Source of the DNA: an uncultured Lachnospiraceae bacterium
Lineage (GTDB): Bacteria; Bacillota; Clostridia; Lachnospirales; Lachnospiraceae
Assembly (NCBI GenBank): GCA_910586315.1
Contig: CAJUIP010000007.1
Span: 1 to 64,000, forward strand
Direction: 5' to 3'
DNA: 64,000 nt
Position numbers and translations under genes: made by a program. The notes beneath the pieces were generated by a model, which was not told the DNA's origin, did no database searches, and was given only the letters and a program-made list of their open reading frames with translations. Numbering within the stretch: position 1 is the stretch's first letter; every line of letters starts with the position of its first letter. Below are positions 8,265 to 16,066 of this stretch, one piece after another.

Positions 8265-9176
8265 ATGACAAAAGTAATCGGAGTTCGTTTCCGCAAAGCA
8301 GGAAAAGTATATTATTTCAGTCCCGGAGAAATGGAGATTAAAACCGGAGAGCATGTGATTGTTGAGACTGCCAGAGGCGTAGAGTATGGGCATGTGGTAC
8401 TGGGCACCCATGAAGTGGACGATAAGAAAGTGATTCAACCCTTAAAGCCTGTAATCCGTATGGCTACGGAAGCTGATGAGGAGATTGAAAAAAGGAATAA
8501 GGAAAAGGAAAAAGAAGCTTTTAAGATATGCCTGGAAAAGATTAAAAAGCATGAGCTGGATATGAAGCTTATTGATACAGAATATACTTTTGATAATAAT
8601 AAAGTGCTGTTTTATTTTACGGCCGACGGAAGAATTGATTTCCGTGAACTGGTAAAGGATTTGGCTTCCGTGTTTAAGACAAGGATTGAGTTAAGGCAGA
8701 TCGGTGTCAGAGATGAGACAAAGATTGTCGGTGGAATCGGTATCTGCGGACGGCCTCTGTGTTGTGCTTCTTACCTTTCCGAATTTATTCCGGTTTCCAT
8801 TAAGATGGCTAAGGAACAGAATCTTTCGCTGAATCCTACAAAAATTTCCGGTGTCTGCGGACGGCTTATGTGCTGCTTAAAGTACGAGGAAGAGACGTAT
8901 GAAGAGCTGAACGGCAGACTTCCCAATATTGGTGATTATGTAACTACGGACGATGGTTTAAAGGGAGAAGTCCACAGTGTCAGCATTCTCCGCCAGCTTG
9001 TAAAGGTTATTGTTACCATAAACGGTGATGAAAAGGAAATCCGTGAATATAAGGTTGGACAGTTAAGATTTCGCCCCAGGAGAAAAAAGGAGAAAGTCAA
9101 TATCAACGACGCGGAATTAAAGCAGCTGGAGGCCCTGGAGAAAAAGGAAGGAAAATCGAAGCTCGATGAAAATTAA
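8265..9176 (+). CDS. ricT: RicT (YaaT), PSP1-domain regulator
   Basis: A 303-residue member of the YaaT/RicT family with the PSP1 domain. In Bacillus, RicT works with RicA (YmcA) and RicF (YlbF) in a complex that affects mRNA maturation by RNase Y and sporulation, and the complex carries iron-sulfur clusters. The conserved cysteine segments are present: GICGRPLCCASYL and SGVCGRLMCCLKYEEE. It starts at ATG 8265 with AGGAG 9 bases upstream; an in-frame ATG at 8256 touches that site. The last 11 bases overlap the methyltransferase gene, indicating translational coupling. The C-terminus is Lys/Glu rich. Confidence 0.95.
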   Translation: MTKVIGVRFRKAGKVYYFSPGEMEIKTGEHVIVETARGVEYGHVVLGTHEVDDKKVIQPLKPVIRMATEADEEIEKRNKEKEKEAFKICLEKIKKHELDMKLIDTEYTFDNNKVLFYFTADGRIDFRELVKDLASVFKTRIELRQIGVRDETKIVGGIGICGRPLCCASYLSEFIPVSIKMAKEQNLSLNPTKISGVCGRLMCCLKYEEETYEELNGRLPNIGDYVTTDDGLKGEVHSVSILRQLVKVIVTINGDEKEIREYKVGQLRFRPRRKKEKVNINDAELKQLEALEKKEGKSKLDEN

Positions 9177-9903
9177 GCTTAAAGAAAACGAGCGTTTGGA
9201 CGATTTGCAGAGGAATAATCTTAAGATTATCCAGAAAACAGACGGATTCTGCTTTGGTATGGATGCGGTACTGCTTTCTGGATTTGCACTTGTGAAGGAA
9301 GGCGAGCAGGTTCTGGATTTAGGAACCGGGACAGGAATTATTCCTCTTTTGCTTTCAGCAAAGACAAGAGGGAAACATTTTTCGGCTCTGGAAATTCAGG
9401 AGGAAATCGCGGACATGGCGGCCAGAAGTGTTTCAATTAATCATCTGGAAGAAAAAATTAAAATTGTAAAAGGTGATATTAAGGAAGCCAGCCGGATTTT
9501 CGGAGCGGCTTCCTTTGATGTCGTTACCACAAATCCGCCGTATATGAATGATGCCCATGGACTTAAAAATCCCACGGAAATAAAGGCCATATCCAGACAC
9601 GAGGTGCTCTGTGCGCTGGAGGATGTGGTCCGGGAGGGAGCAAAAGTCTTAAAGCCGGGAGGGAGAATGTATATGGTTCACAGGCCCCACAGACTCATTG
9701 AAATCCTGGAAACCATGACAAAGTATAAGCTGGAGCCGAAACGGATGAAATTTGTTCATCCATTTCGGGATAAAGAGGCCAATATGGTGTTAATCGAGTC
9801 CGTCCGCGGCGGCGGTGCGTTCCTTAAACTGGAGGCCCCCATTGTGGTTTATAAGGAACCGGGCGTTTATACAGATGAAATATATGATATTTATGGATAT
9901 TGA
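9166..9903 (+). CDS. TrmN6-like tRNA1(Val) adenine-N6 methyltransferase (YabB)
   Basis: An S-adenosylmethionine-dependent methyltransferase of 245 residues. Motif I is VLDLGTGTGIIPLLL and motif IV is NPPY (in TTNPPYMND), the signature of N6-adenine or N5-glutamine methylation. It opens with an RLDDLQ-x-GFCFGMDAVLL-type region typical of the TrmN6/YabB family, which modifies A37 of tRNA1(Val). Its start codon lies inside the end of ricT and rsmI follows, the same order as yaaT-yabB-rsmI in Bacillus (without yabA and yazA). The tRNA specificity is inferred from family and neighbourhood. Confidence 0.9.
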   Translation: MKIKLKENERLDDLQRNNLKIIQKTDGFCFGMDAVLLSGFALVKEGEQVLDLGTGTGIIPLLLSAKTRGKHFSALEIQEEIADMAARSVSINHLEEKIKIVKGDIKEASRIFGAASFDVVTTNPPYMNDAHGLKNPTEIKAISRHEVLCALEDVVREGAKVLKPGGRMYMVHRPHRLIEILETMTKYKLEPKRMKFVHPFRDKEANMVLIESVRGGGAFLKLEAPIVVYKEPGVYTDEIYDIYGY

Positions 9904-9983
9904 GATTGCTCCCGGGAAATTGGCTGCAGAGATGAGTACAGAGGGTTATGAGAGCGCTTAAACAGATGAAGGGAGGAGAAACC

Positions 9984-10826
9984 ATGGCCGGAAAGCTATA
10001 TTTATGTGCAACGCCCATCGGGAATCTGGATGATATTACGCTCAGAGTTTTAAATACTTTGAAAGAAGTGGATTTAATCGCGGCGGAGGATACGCGCCAC
10101 AGTATCAAACTCCTAAATCATTTTCATATTAAAACACCCATGACCAGCTATCATGAATTCAACAAAGTGGAAAAGGCCGGATATCTTGTGGAAAAGATGC
10201 GGGACGGAATGAATGTGGCGTTGATTACCGATGCCGGAACTCCGGGAATTTCGGACCCGGGAGAGGAGCTGGTGAAACAATGCTATGAGGCGGGAATCGA
10301 GCTTACGTCACTTCCTGGTCCAGCTGCGTGTATTACGGCTCTTACCATGTCCGGAATGGACACCAGACGGTTTGCTTTTGAGGCGTTTCTGCCTTCCGAT
10401 AAAAAAGAAAAGCAGAGGATTTTAGAGGAGTTAAAGAATGAGACAAGAACCATCATCCTTTACGAAGCGCCTCACAGGCTTTTGAGGACTCTTGCAGGCC
10501 TTTTGGATACATTGGGGGATCGGAGAATTTCTATCTGCAGGGAGCTTACGAAAAAATATGAGACGGTATTCCGCACCACATTTTCTGAGGCCCTGGCCTT
10601 TTATGAGACGGAAGAGCCCAGGGGGGAATGTGTGATTGTTGTGGAGGGAAAAAAAATAGAAGAAATCCAGAGAGAGAAGGAGCAAATCTGGGAATCCGTG
10701 CCTGTGGAGGAGCATATGAAAAAATATCTTTCGGAAGGTATGGGCAGGAAAGAAGCCATGAAGCAGGTGGCAAAAGACCGTGGAGTCAGCAAACGGGACA
10801 TATATCAATACCTAGAGCGTGTTTGA
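9984..10826 (+). CDS. rsmI: 16S rRNA C1402 2'-O-methyltransferase
   Basis: Methylates the ribose of C1402 in the decoding centre of 16S rRNA. It is a tetrapyrrole-methylase-type fold of 280 residues. LYLCATPIGNLDDIT at the N-terminus, AEDTRHSIKLL, ITDAGTPGISDPG and LPGPAACITAL (substrate and SAM binding) and ICRELTKKYETVFR are diagnostic. ATG 9984 has GGGAGGAG 5-6 bases upstream; an upstream in-frame ATG at 9948 lacks this. The C-terminal domain ends in a basic helix. The gene stops three bases before dispersed element copy A, and its last codons may even share ancestry with that element. Confidence 0.95.
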   Translation: MAGKLYLCATPIGNLDDITLRVLNTLKEVDLIAAEDTRHSIKLLNHFHIKTPMTSYHEFNKVEKAGYLVEKMRDGMNVALITDAGTPGISDPGEELVKQCYEAGIELTSLPGPAACITALTMSGMDTRRFAFEAFLPSDKKEKQRILEELKNETRTIILYEAPHRLLRTLAGLLDTLGDRRISICRELTKKYETVFRTTFSEALAFYETEEPRGECVIVVEGKKIEEIQREKEQIWESVPVEEHMKKYLSEGMGRKEAMKQVAKDRGVSKRDIYQYLERV

Positions 10827-10828
10827 AA

Positions 10829-10900
10829 ATTCATTCCCGTTATCTGCACGCCCCACTTTGCGGGGAATTCGGCCCTCATTCGGTCAACGTAGCCCGATAC
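10829..10900. repeat. Dispersed intergenic element, copy A
   Basis: Shares ATTCATTCCC, ATCTGCACG and TTTGCGGG with the reverse complement of 22836-22880 (copy B). It shares ACGCCCCACT, GGCC-TCAT and GGTCAACGTAGCCCGATA with 37287-37340 (copy C). Differences are mainly transitions. On the minus strand it reads SGYVDRMRAEF followed by PAKWGVQITGMN. Confidence 0.75.
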
Positions 10901-10934
10901 ACCGCTGCTTCACAGATGTATAGCTGATGCGAAT

Positions 10935-10975
10935 AAAAATACCAGCCGCAACAATTTGCCGGACTGGTATTTTTT
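10935..10975. terminator. Bidirectional terminator between rsmI and the amidohydrolase
   Basis: AAAAATACCAG at 10935-10945 pairs with CTGGTATTTTT at 10964-10974. A further CCG/CGG pairing extends it inwards. A/T runs on both outer sides make it suitable for terminating both convergent genes. Confidence 0.85.
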
Positions 10976-10982
10976 ACTTTTT

Positions 10983-11732
10983 TTATTTTAAATCCATGAA
11001 TCTGGCTGCATTGTTATAAAAGATATTTTCCAGTCCCTGCTCATCAACACCACAGGCCATAATCTTCTGGATTTCCACGGAAGGTTCATGGAAGGGGGAG
11101 TCGATTCCGAACATAACTCTTTCGTGACCCACGGTGTCATAGGCGTTTTTGATTTGGCAGCTCATAGAGGTGCCGGAGGTTTCCAGCCAGATATTGTCAT
11201 AGCGTTTTGCCATGGTCAGCGCGGCGCCCACATAGATGCCATGGGCGTGGCCCATATGAATCATGACAATGGGAAGACGGGGATGGCGTTCTGCCAGAAG
11301 ACCAATCTGCCAGGGAAGGGAAAAAGGCGGATGACCGGAATGAATAAATAAAGGCTTTCCATATTTTTCACAGATTTCCGCCACCGGATCCACACAAGGG
11401 TCATCGGCAGAGTAACCGTCAAATAGTGACTGAAGCTTTGCACCTGCAAAATGTTCATCTCGAAGATAGTGCTCCAGGGAATCATAAGCAGTTTTCCCTT
11501 CGGCACAGTTTACCCACATTAAAGGGATGATTTTGTCGGGGTGCGCTTTGTAAGCGGCTGTGGTATCTTCATTCTCATGGCAACCGGAGGCACAGAGAAT
11601 TGTTTTTTCAATATTATAGATTTCCATCTGCTTAAGCAGGCGGTCCACATCAAAATTGATGTTAAAAGGGCTTCCGAATACACCGATATGGGTATGGGCG
11701 TCTATTTTTCTGATTCTGGAAAATTCGTTCAT
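10983..11732 (-). CDS. Amidohydrolase (TIM-barrel metal-dependent hydrolase)
   Basis: A 249-residue member of the amidohydrolase_2 / TatD-like superfamily. DAHTHIG near residue 10 is the metal-binding HxH motif. PLFIHSGHPPF, VMIHMGHAHG and GIDSPFHEP supply the later histidine and the final aspartate of the barrel. The substrate is unknown; the family includes decarboxylases and lactone hydrolases. The start at 11732 (MNEFSRIRK) is chosen because AAGGAG lies 9 bases upstream; a longer frame begins at 11789 but runs through the operator-like palindromes. It is divergent from the fab operon, with several perfect inverted repeats in between, so it may be under its own regulator. Confidence 0.85.
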   Translation of the reverse strand: MNEFSRIRKIDAHTHIGVFGSPFNINFDVDRLLKQMEIYNIEKTILCASGCHENEDTTAAYKAHPDKIIPLMWVNCAEGKTAYDSLEHYLRDEHFAGAKLQSLFDGYSADDPCVDPVAEICEKYGKPLFIHSGHPPFSLPWQIGLLAERHPRLPIVMIHMGHAHGIYVGAALTMAKRYDNIWLETSGTSMSCQIKNAYDTVGHERVMFGIDSPFHEPSVEIQKIMACGVDEQGLENIFYNNAARFMDLK

Positions 11733-11758
11733 ATTGCAGGTCTCCTTTATAGATTTTT

Positions 11759-11788
11759 CAGATGTACATCTGTGATATGGCCATATCA
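11759..11788. promoter_or_regulatory. Two adjacent perfect palindromes upstream of the amidohydrolase
   Basis: CAGATGTACATCTG at 11759-11772 and TGATATGGCCATATCA at 11773-11788 are perfect dyads placed end to end, 27-56 bases upstream of the amidohydrolase start. A TATGAT -10-like hexamer on the minus strand overlaps the second. They look like operator sites for dimeric repressors; the regulator is unknown. Confidence 0.6.
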
Positions 11789-11794
11789 TACAGG

Positions 11795-11824
11795 AAAATT
11801 GGCATTATTAAAATGTCCAATTTT
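11795..11824. promoter_or_regulatory. Inverted repeat AAAATTGG-N14-CCAATTTT
   Basis: A perfect 8-base inverted repeat with arms at 11795-11802 and 11817-11824, in the divergent region between the amidohydrolase and fabH. On the minus strand it lies upstream of the -10-like hexamer and may be an activator or repressor site. Confidence 0.4.
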
Positions 11825-11850
11825 GTAAAAATTAACCAGTCCAGACCTAT

Positions 11851-11882
11851 ATCTTCTTGCCCGCGTACTGTGGACAAGAGGT
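11851..11882. repeat. Hairpin element shared with the fabD-fabG gap (copy 1)
   Basis: ATCTTCTTGCCCGCG, a short loop and GGACAAGAGG form an imperfect stem. The sequence aligns with 15132-15164 with few differences. It is followed at 11889-11900 by CTGAACTGTTAC, one arm of another recurring palindrome. Confidence 0.55.
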
Positions 11883-11929
11883 ATGTGGCTGAACTGTTAC
11901 ATTCTGTCGGAATTACTGAAAAAATATTC

Positions 11930-11958
11930 TTGACAAATTTGTCAGTATGAATTAGTAT
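11930..11958 (+). promoter_or_regulatory. Sigma-A promoter of the fab operon, overlapped by a palindrome
   Basis: TTGACA at 11930-11935, a 17-base spacer and TAGTAT at 11953-11958. The -35 box is part of the perfect dyad TGACAAATTTGTCA (11931-11944), which could be an operator in its own right. Transcription would start near 11965, leaving a leader of about 65 bases before fabH. Confidence 0.75.
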
Positions 11959-11971
11959 ATAAATAAATATT

Positions 11972-11990
11972 TATTTTGAATATCAAAATA
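11972..11990. promoter_or_regulatory. FabT-type operator upstream of fabH
   Basis: TATTTTGAATATCAAAATA is a perfect palindrome with arms of eight and a centre of three. It contains TTTGAATATCAAA, which matches the known FabT binding pattern of streptococci (TTTGA-n-TnTCAAA type). It sits just downstream of the predicted transcription start, a position where a bound repressor would block transcription. A FabT-like regulator is encoded at 58253. Confidence 0.75.
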
Positions 11991-12032
11991 TTTGAAAAGG
12001 AAAATATTTAAGCCTACACAAGGATGTATGAG

Positions 12033-12998
12033 ATGACAGCCAGAATTACAGGAATTGGTACTTATGTACCAGATAAAATTGTGACAAACGATGAGCTGGC
12101 AAAAATCATGGAAACCAGCGATGAGTGGATTGTGAGTCGGACTGGGATTCATGAGCGGCGGATTTCCATAACAGAAGGAACAAGGGAGCTGGCCTTAAAG
12201 GCAGCCAGAAATGCCCTTGCAGCGGCAAAAACAGAACCAGAAGAACTGGACATTATTATTCTCGGCACTTCCTCTCCGGATTACCATTACCCCAGTGATG
12301 CCTGCTATGTACAGGGAGAGCTCGGTGCCGGGAACGCGGCTGCCTTTGATATTTCTGCCGCATGTTCCGGATTTATTTTTGCCATGAACATTGTCCGAGG
12401 TTTTTTCGAAGCGGGAATTTATAAAACCGGACTGATTATTGGTGCGGAGACCTTAAGCAAGGTAACGAACTGGAGCGACCGTTCTACCAGTGTTCTTTTT
12501 GGCGACGGAGCAGGGGCGGCCGTATTAAAGGCCGGGGAAACGGGGATCATCGACATGATTATGGGGTCTGACGGCACGATGGGAGATGTCCTTAAGTGTC
12601 CGTCAAGGACCATGGGAAATTTCCTTACGGGAGAAAAGCCGGAGGCAGGCTTTATGACCATGGATGGTCAGGCCGTGTTCAAATTTGCGGTAAAAAAGAT
12701 TCCGGAAACGATTGAACTTCTTCTGGAGAGAAACCATCTGGCGAAAGAGGATATTACGTACTATGTTCTTCATCAGGCCAATGAGCGGATTATCGAAGCG
12801 GCAGCCAGGCGCATCAGGGAACCAATGGAGAAGTTTCCCATGACGATTGGAGAATATGGAAATACTTCCACAGCCTCCATTCCGCTCTTGTTAAGCCATA
12901 TGGAAAGGCAGGGAATGTTAAAGCCCGGGCAGAAGATTATCATGTCAGGGTTTGGGGCAGGGATGACCTGGGGTGCGGCATTGGTTCAGTGGGTCTAA
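12033..12998 (+). CDS. fabH: Beta-ketoacyl-ACP synthase III
   Basis: Starts type II fatty acid synthesis by condensing acetyl-CoA (or a branched primer) with malonyl-ACP. It is 321 residues long, the usual length. The catalytic triad is Cys111 (in SAACSGFIFAM), His247 (LHQANERI) and Asn277 (EYGNTSTASIP). ATG 12033 is preferred over ATG 12024 because AAGGA then has a spacing of 8. It is the first gene of the operon, downstream of a sigma-A promoter and a FabT-type operator. The whole FASII set follows on the same strand to 21.5 kb. Confidence 0.96.
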   Translation: MTARITGIGTYVPDKIVTNDELAKIMETSDEWIVSRTGIHERRISITEGTRELALKAARNALAAAKTEPEELDIIILGTSSPDYHYPSDACYVQGELGAGNAAAFDISAACSGFIFAMNIVRGFFEAGIYKTGLIIGAETLSKVTNWSDRSTSVLFGDGAGAAVLKAGETGIIDMIMGSDGTMGDVLKCPSRTMGNFLTGEKPEAGFMTMDGQAVFKFAVKKIPETIELLLERNHLAKEDITYYVLHQANERIIEAAARRIREPMEKFPMTIGEYGNTSTASIPLLLSHMERQGMLKPGQKIIMSGFGAGMTWGAALVQWV

Positions 12999-13025
12999 AA
13001 AGATAATAATAAGGAGAGTAAGAGT

Positions 13026-13259
13026 ATGTTAGAGAGAATGAAAGAGTTAATTGCAGACCAGTTGAGTGTAAATGCAGATATCATTACAGAGGCATCTTCT
13101 TTTAAAGATGATTTAGGAGCGGATTCTCTGGATTTATTTGAGCTTGTGATGGCTTTGGAGGATGAGTATTCCATTGAAATTCCGGCCGATGATCTTCAGA
13201 AGATGACAACCGTTGGCGATGTAATAGGATATTTAAAGGATAAGGGCGTTGAGGAATAG
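13026..13259 (+). CDS. acpP: Acyl carrier protein
   Basis: A 77-residue acidic protein that carries growing acyl chains on a 4'-phosphopantetheine arm. The attachment site is Ser34 in GADSLDLFELVM, followed by the helix ALEDEYSIEIPADD, which is typical. The N-terminus MLERMKELIADQL is the usual first helix. It has a good AAGGAGAG ribosome binding site. Its stop codon lies one base before the fabK start. Confidence 0.97.
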   Translation: MLERMKELIADQLSVNADIITEASSFKDDLGADSLDLFELVMALEDEYSIEIPADDLQKMTTVGDVIGYLKDKGVEE

Positions 13260-13260
13260 A

Positions 13261-14184
13261 ATGAACACTAGAGTTACAGAAATGCTGGGTATTGAATATC
13301 CGATTATACAGGGCGGAATGGCCTGGGTGGCAGAGCATCACCTGGCGGCAGCCGTATCAGATGCCGGAGGCCTTGGACTTATCGGGGGCGCCAATGCGCC
13401 GGGAGAAGTGGTCCGGGAGGAGATTAAAAAAGCCAGGGAGCTGACAAATAAGCCCTTCGGCGTCAATATCATGCTGATGAGCCCCCATGCGGATGATGTG
13501 GCCAGGGTGGTCGTGGAGGAGGGAATTAAGGTGGTCACCACAGGGGCCGGAAATCCTGGAAAATATATGAAAATGTGGAAAGATGCCGGTATTCTTGTAA
13601 TACCGGTGGTGGCATCCGTAGCTCTCGCAAAGCTTATGGAGAGGGACGGAGCGGATGCCGTTGTGGCAGAGGGAACAGAGTCCGGCGGACATATCGGCGA
13701 AGCAACCACCATGACCCTTGTGCCGCAGGTGGCGGATGCCGTTTCCATTCCGGTGATTGCCGCAGGAGGGATTGCTGATGGAAGAGGAATTGCCGCAGCT
13801 TTTATGCTGGGGGCAGAGGCTGTCCAGATGGGAACCAGGTTTGTTGTGGCAGAAGAATCCATTGTCCATGAAAATTATAAGGACCGGATTATCAAGGCCA
13901 AGGACATTGATTCCACAGTAACAGGACGAAGCCACGGACATCCGGTGCGCTGTTTAAGAAATCAGATGACAAGAGAATACAACCGGCTGGAGGGCGAAGG
14001 AAAGAGCTTTGAGGAGCTGGAGTATCTGACGCTGGGAGCTTTAAGGAAGGCCGTGATGGAGGGTGATGTGACCAACGGAACTGTCATGGCGGGCCAGATT
14101 GCAGGTATGGTGAAGAAAAAACAGACCTGCAGGGAAATGATTGATGAAATGATGGAGCAGGCGGAATCGCTCTTAAGATATTAA
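13261..14184 (+). CDS. fabK: Enoyl-ACP reductase II (FMN-dependent)
   Basis: Performs the last reduction of each elongation cycle using FMN and NAD(P)H; it belongs to the nitronate-monooxygenase-like TIM-barrel family. It is 307 residues long. PIIQGGMAWVAEHHLAAAVSDAGGLGLIGG at the N-terminus, AEGTESGGHIGE (with the conserved His) and IAAGGIADGRGIAAAFMLGAEAVQMGTRF (phosphate binding) are characteristic. No FabI is present in the window, so this is probably the main enoyl reductase, as in streptococci and many clostridia. ATG 13261 follows GTTGAGG and is translationally coupled to acpP. Confidence 0.95.
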   Translation: MNTRVTEMLGIEYPIIQGGMAWVAEHHLAAAVSDAGGLGLIGGANAPGEVVREEIKKARELTNKPFGVNIMLMSPHADDVARVVVEEGIKVVTTGAGNPGKYMKMWKDAGILVIPVVASVALAKLMERDGADAVVAEGTESGGHIGEATTMTLVPQVADAVSIPVIAAGGIADGRGIAAAFMLGAEAVQMGTRFVVAEESIVHENYKDRIIKAKDIDSTVTGRSHGHPVRCLRNQMTREYNRLEGEGKSFEELEYLTLGALRKAVMEGDVTNGTVMAGQIAGMVKKKQTCREMIDEMMEQAESLLRY

Positions 14185-14198
14185 AAAATGAGGTAAAA

Positions 14199-15107
14199 AT
14201 GGGTAAGACAGCATTTATTTTTCCGGGACAGGGCGCGCAGATCTGCGGCATGGGCCAGGATTTTTATGAACATACGGACACGGGACGAAAGGTTTTTGAA
14301 CGGGCTTCCGAGCTTCTGGGATTTTCTGTTCCAAAGCTTTGCTTTACCCCTAATGACCGGCTGGATGTTACAGAATTTACGCAGGCGGCCATGGTAACTG
14401 TAAGTACGGCCATGTTAAAGGTCATGGAAGAGAGGGGATATCATGCGGATGTGGCCGCAGGTTTAAGTCTGGGAGAATATTGCGCCCTGGAGGCGGCGAA
14501 AGTGATGACAGAGGATGATGCCATTCTCACAGTCCGGCGCAGGGGAATCCTCATGCAGGAAGCAGTTCCACCGGGAATCGGCGGAATGAGCGCGGTTTTG
14601 GGGATAAGTGCGGAGCAGGTCAACGAGGTTGTGGATAAGATGGAAAATGTCCAGGTGGCAAATTATAACTGTCCGGGACAGATTGTAATTTCCGGTAAGC
14701 TGGATGCCGTTTTGGAGGCGTCAGAAAGACTTAAGGAAGCCGGTGCAAGGCGGGTTATTCCTCTGAATGTCAGCGGTCCCTTTCATTCCAGCCTGCTTTC
14801 AGAGGCGGGAGAAAGGCTTGAACGGTTTTTAGAGCATGTGGAGGTTTCGGATCCGGTAATTCCTTATGTGGCCAATGTGACTGCCGGATATGTAACCAGT
14901 AAGAATGAAGTAAAACCGCTTCTTGTAAAGCAGGTTTCTTCTTCTGTCAGATGGCAGCAGAGCGTGGAGGCCATGATAGCCGGAGGCGTGGACCGATTTG
15001 TGGAAATCGGACCGGGAAAGACACTGACGGGATTTGTAAAAAAGATCAGCCGGGATGTGGCAATTATTAATATTGAAAAGCTTGACGACTTGGAAAAGCT
15101 TAAGTAA
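14199..15107 (+). CDS. fabD: Malonyl-CoA:ACP transacylase
   Basis: Transfers malonyl from CoA to ACP to supply chain elongation. It is 302 residues long. FPGQGAQICGMG near the N-terminus, the nucleophile Ser90 in GLSLGEYCAL and the catalytic His196 in GPFHSSLL are all present, as is the late VEIGPGKTLTGF. It lies 14 bases after fabK with a GAGGTAAAA-type site. A 190-base gap rich in hairpins separates it from fabG. Confidence 0.96.
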   Translation: MGKTAFIFPGQGAQICGMGQDFYEHTDTGRKVFERASELLGFSVPKLCFTPNDRLDVTEFTQAAMVTVSTAMLKVMEERGYHADVAAGLSLGEYCALEAAKVMTEDDAILTVRRRGILMQEAVPPGIGGMSAVLGISAEQVNEVVDKMENVQVANYNCPGQIVISGKLDAVLEASERLKEAGARRVIPLNVSGPFHSSLLSEAGERLERFLEHVEVSDPVIPYVANVTAGYVTSKNEVKPLLVKQVSSSVRWQQSVEAMIAGGVDRFVEIGPGKTLTGFVKKISRDVAIINIEKLDDLEKLK

Positions 15108-15131
15108 TTGTTATTGTTCACGGGAAGGGGC

Positions 15132-15239
15132 ATCTTCTTGTCCGCGGTAGGCGGACAAGAAGCATCGGGCACCCGATGTAGAAAAACGGATAAAATCAGT
15201 CTTACAAGCAAGCTTGATGCCTGTTTTCATCCGTTTTTC
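15132..15239. repeat. Triple-hairpin intergenic element between fabD and fabG
   Basis: Three inverted repeats lie in a row. CTTCTTGTCCGC / GCGGACAAGAAG (15134-15145 and 15151-15162) has a 12-bp perfect stem and 5-base loop. CATCGGG / CCCGATG is at 15163-15178. GAAAAACGGAT / ATCCGTTTTTC (15181-15191 and 15229-15239) has an AAAA/TTTT inner extension. The first aligns with 11851-11882. It interrupts an otherwise tight operon and may reduce read-through, protect mRNA ends or be an inserted element. Confidence 0.7.
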
Positions 15240-15297
15240 CCGCTCCGCGAATTGTAATAAATGATTTGTGTTGTGGACAAATATGGGAGAAAGTAAG

Positions 15298-16041
15298 ATG
15301 GATTTGAATGGGAAAATTGCTCTGGTGACAGGAGCCGGCCGTGGAATCGGACGGCAGATAGCGGTAACTTTGGCAGGATATGGGGCTACCGTGATTGTTA
15401 ATTATAATGGCTCTAAAGAAAAAGCGGAAGAGACGGTAAAGGAAATTGAGAAAGCGGGGCATAGGGCGGAAGCCATGCAATGCAACGTGGCGGAATTTGA
15501 CAGCGCTAAGGAGCTGATTGACAGAATTGTGAAGAACTATGGAAGGCTGGATATTCTGGTAAACAACGCAGGAATCACCAGGGATAATCTGATTATGAAG
15601 ATGTCAGAGGATGATTTTGACGTGGTGCTTTCCACCAATCTTAAGGGGGCATTCAACTGTGTAAAACATGTATCCCGTCAGATGTTAAAACAGAAAGGCG
15701 GACGCATCATTAATATTTCTTCTGTATCCGGCGTCATGGGAAATGCAGGTCAGGCCAATTACTGCGCTTCCAAAGCGGGAATCATCGGCCTTACGAAATC
15801 CGTGGCCAGGGAGCTTGGAAGCAGAGGAATTACCTCTAACGCGGTAGCTCCCGGATTTATTCAGACGGAGATGACAGATGTATTGTCTGATGAGATTAAA
15901 AAAAGCATGGGAGAACAGATTCCTTTAAAGCGGTTTGGCGAGACCAGGGATGTTGCGGAAGCTGTGGCATTTCTGGCATCGGACTGTGCCTCCTATATTA
16001 CCGGACAGGTGATTCAGGTGGACGGTGGAATGGCCATGTAG
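15298..16041 (+). CDS. fabG: 3-oxoacyl-ACP reductase
   Basis: NADPH-dependent reduction of beta-ketoacyl-ACP. It is a classical short-chain dehydrogenase of 247 residues. ALVTGAGRGIGRQ is the cofactor-binding TGxxxGIG, NNAGIT the structural NNAG, and Tyr155/Lys159 in YCASK with the Ser in ISSVSG form the catalytic set. ATG 15298 follows GGGAGAAAG and gives the normal N-terminus; an earlier in-frame ATG at 15268 adds unrelated residues. It is the first gene after the hairpin element and so is possibly expressed at a different level from fabH-fabD. Confidence 0.96.
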   Translation: MDLNGKIALVTGAGRGIGRQIAVTLAGYGATVIVNYNGSKEKAEETVKEIEKAGHRAEAMQCNVAEFDSAKELIDRIVKNYGRLDILVNNAGITRDNLIMKMSEDDFDVVLSTNLKGAFNCVKHVSRQMLKQKGGRIINISSVSGVMGNAGQANYCASKAGIIGLTKSVARELGSRGITSNAVAPGFIQTEMTDVLSDEIKKSMGEQIPLKRFGETRDVAEAVAFLASDCASYITGQVIQVDGGMAM

Positions 16042-16066
16042 TCAGGTTTGGAAGGAGATAAGGGAT

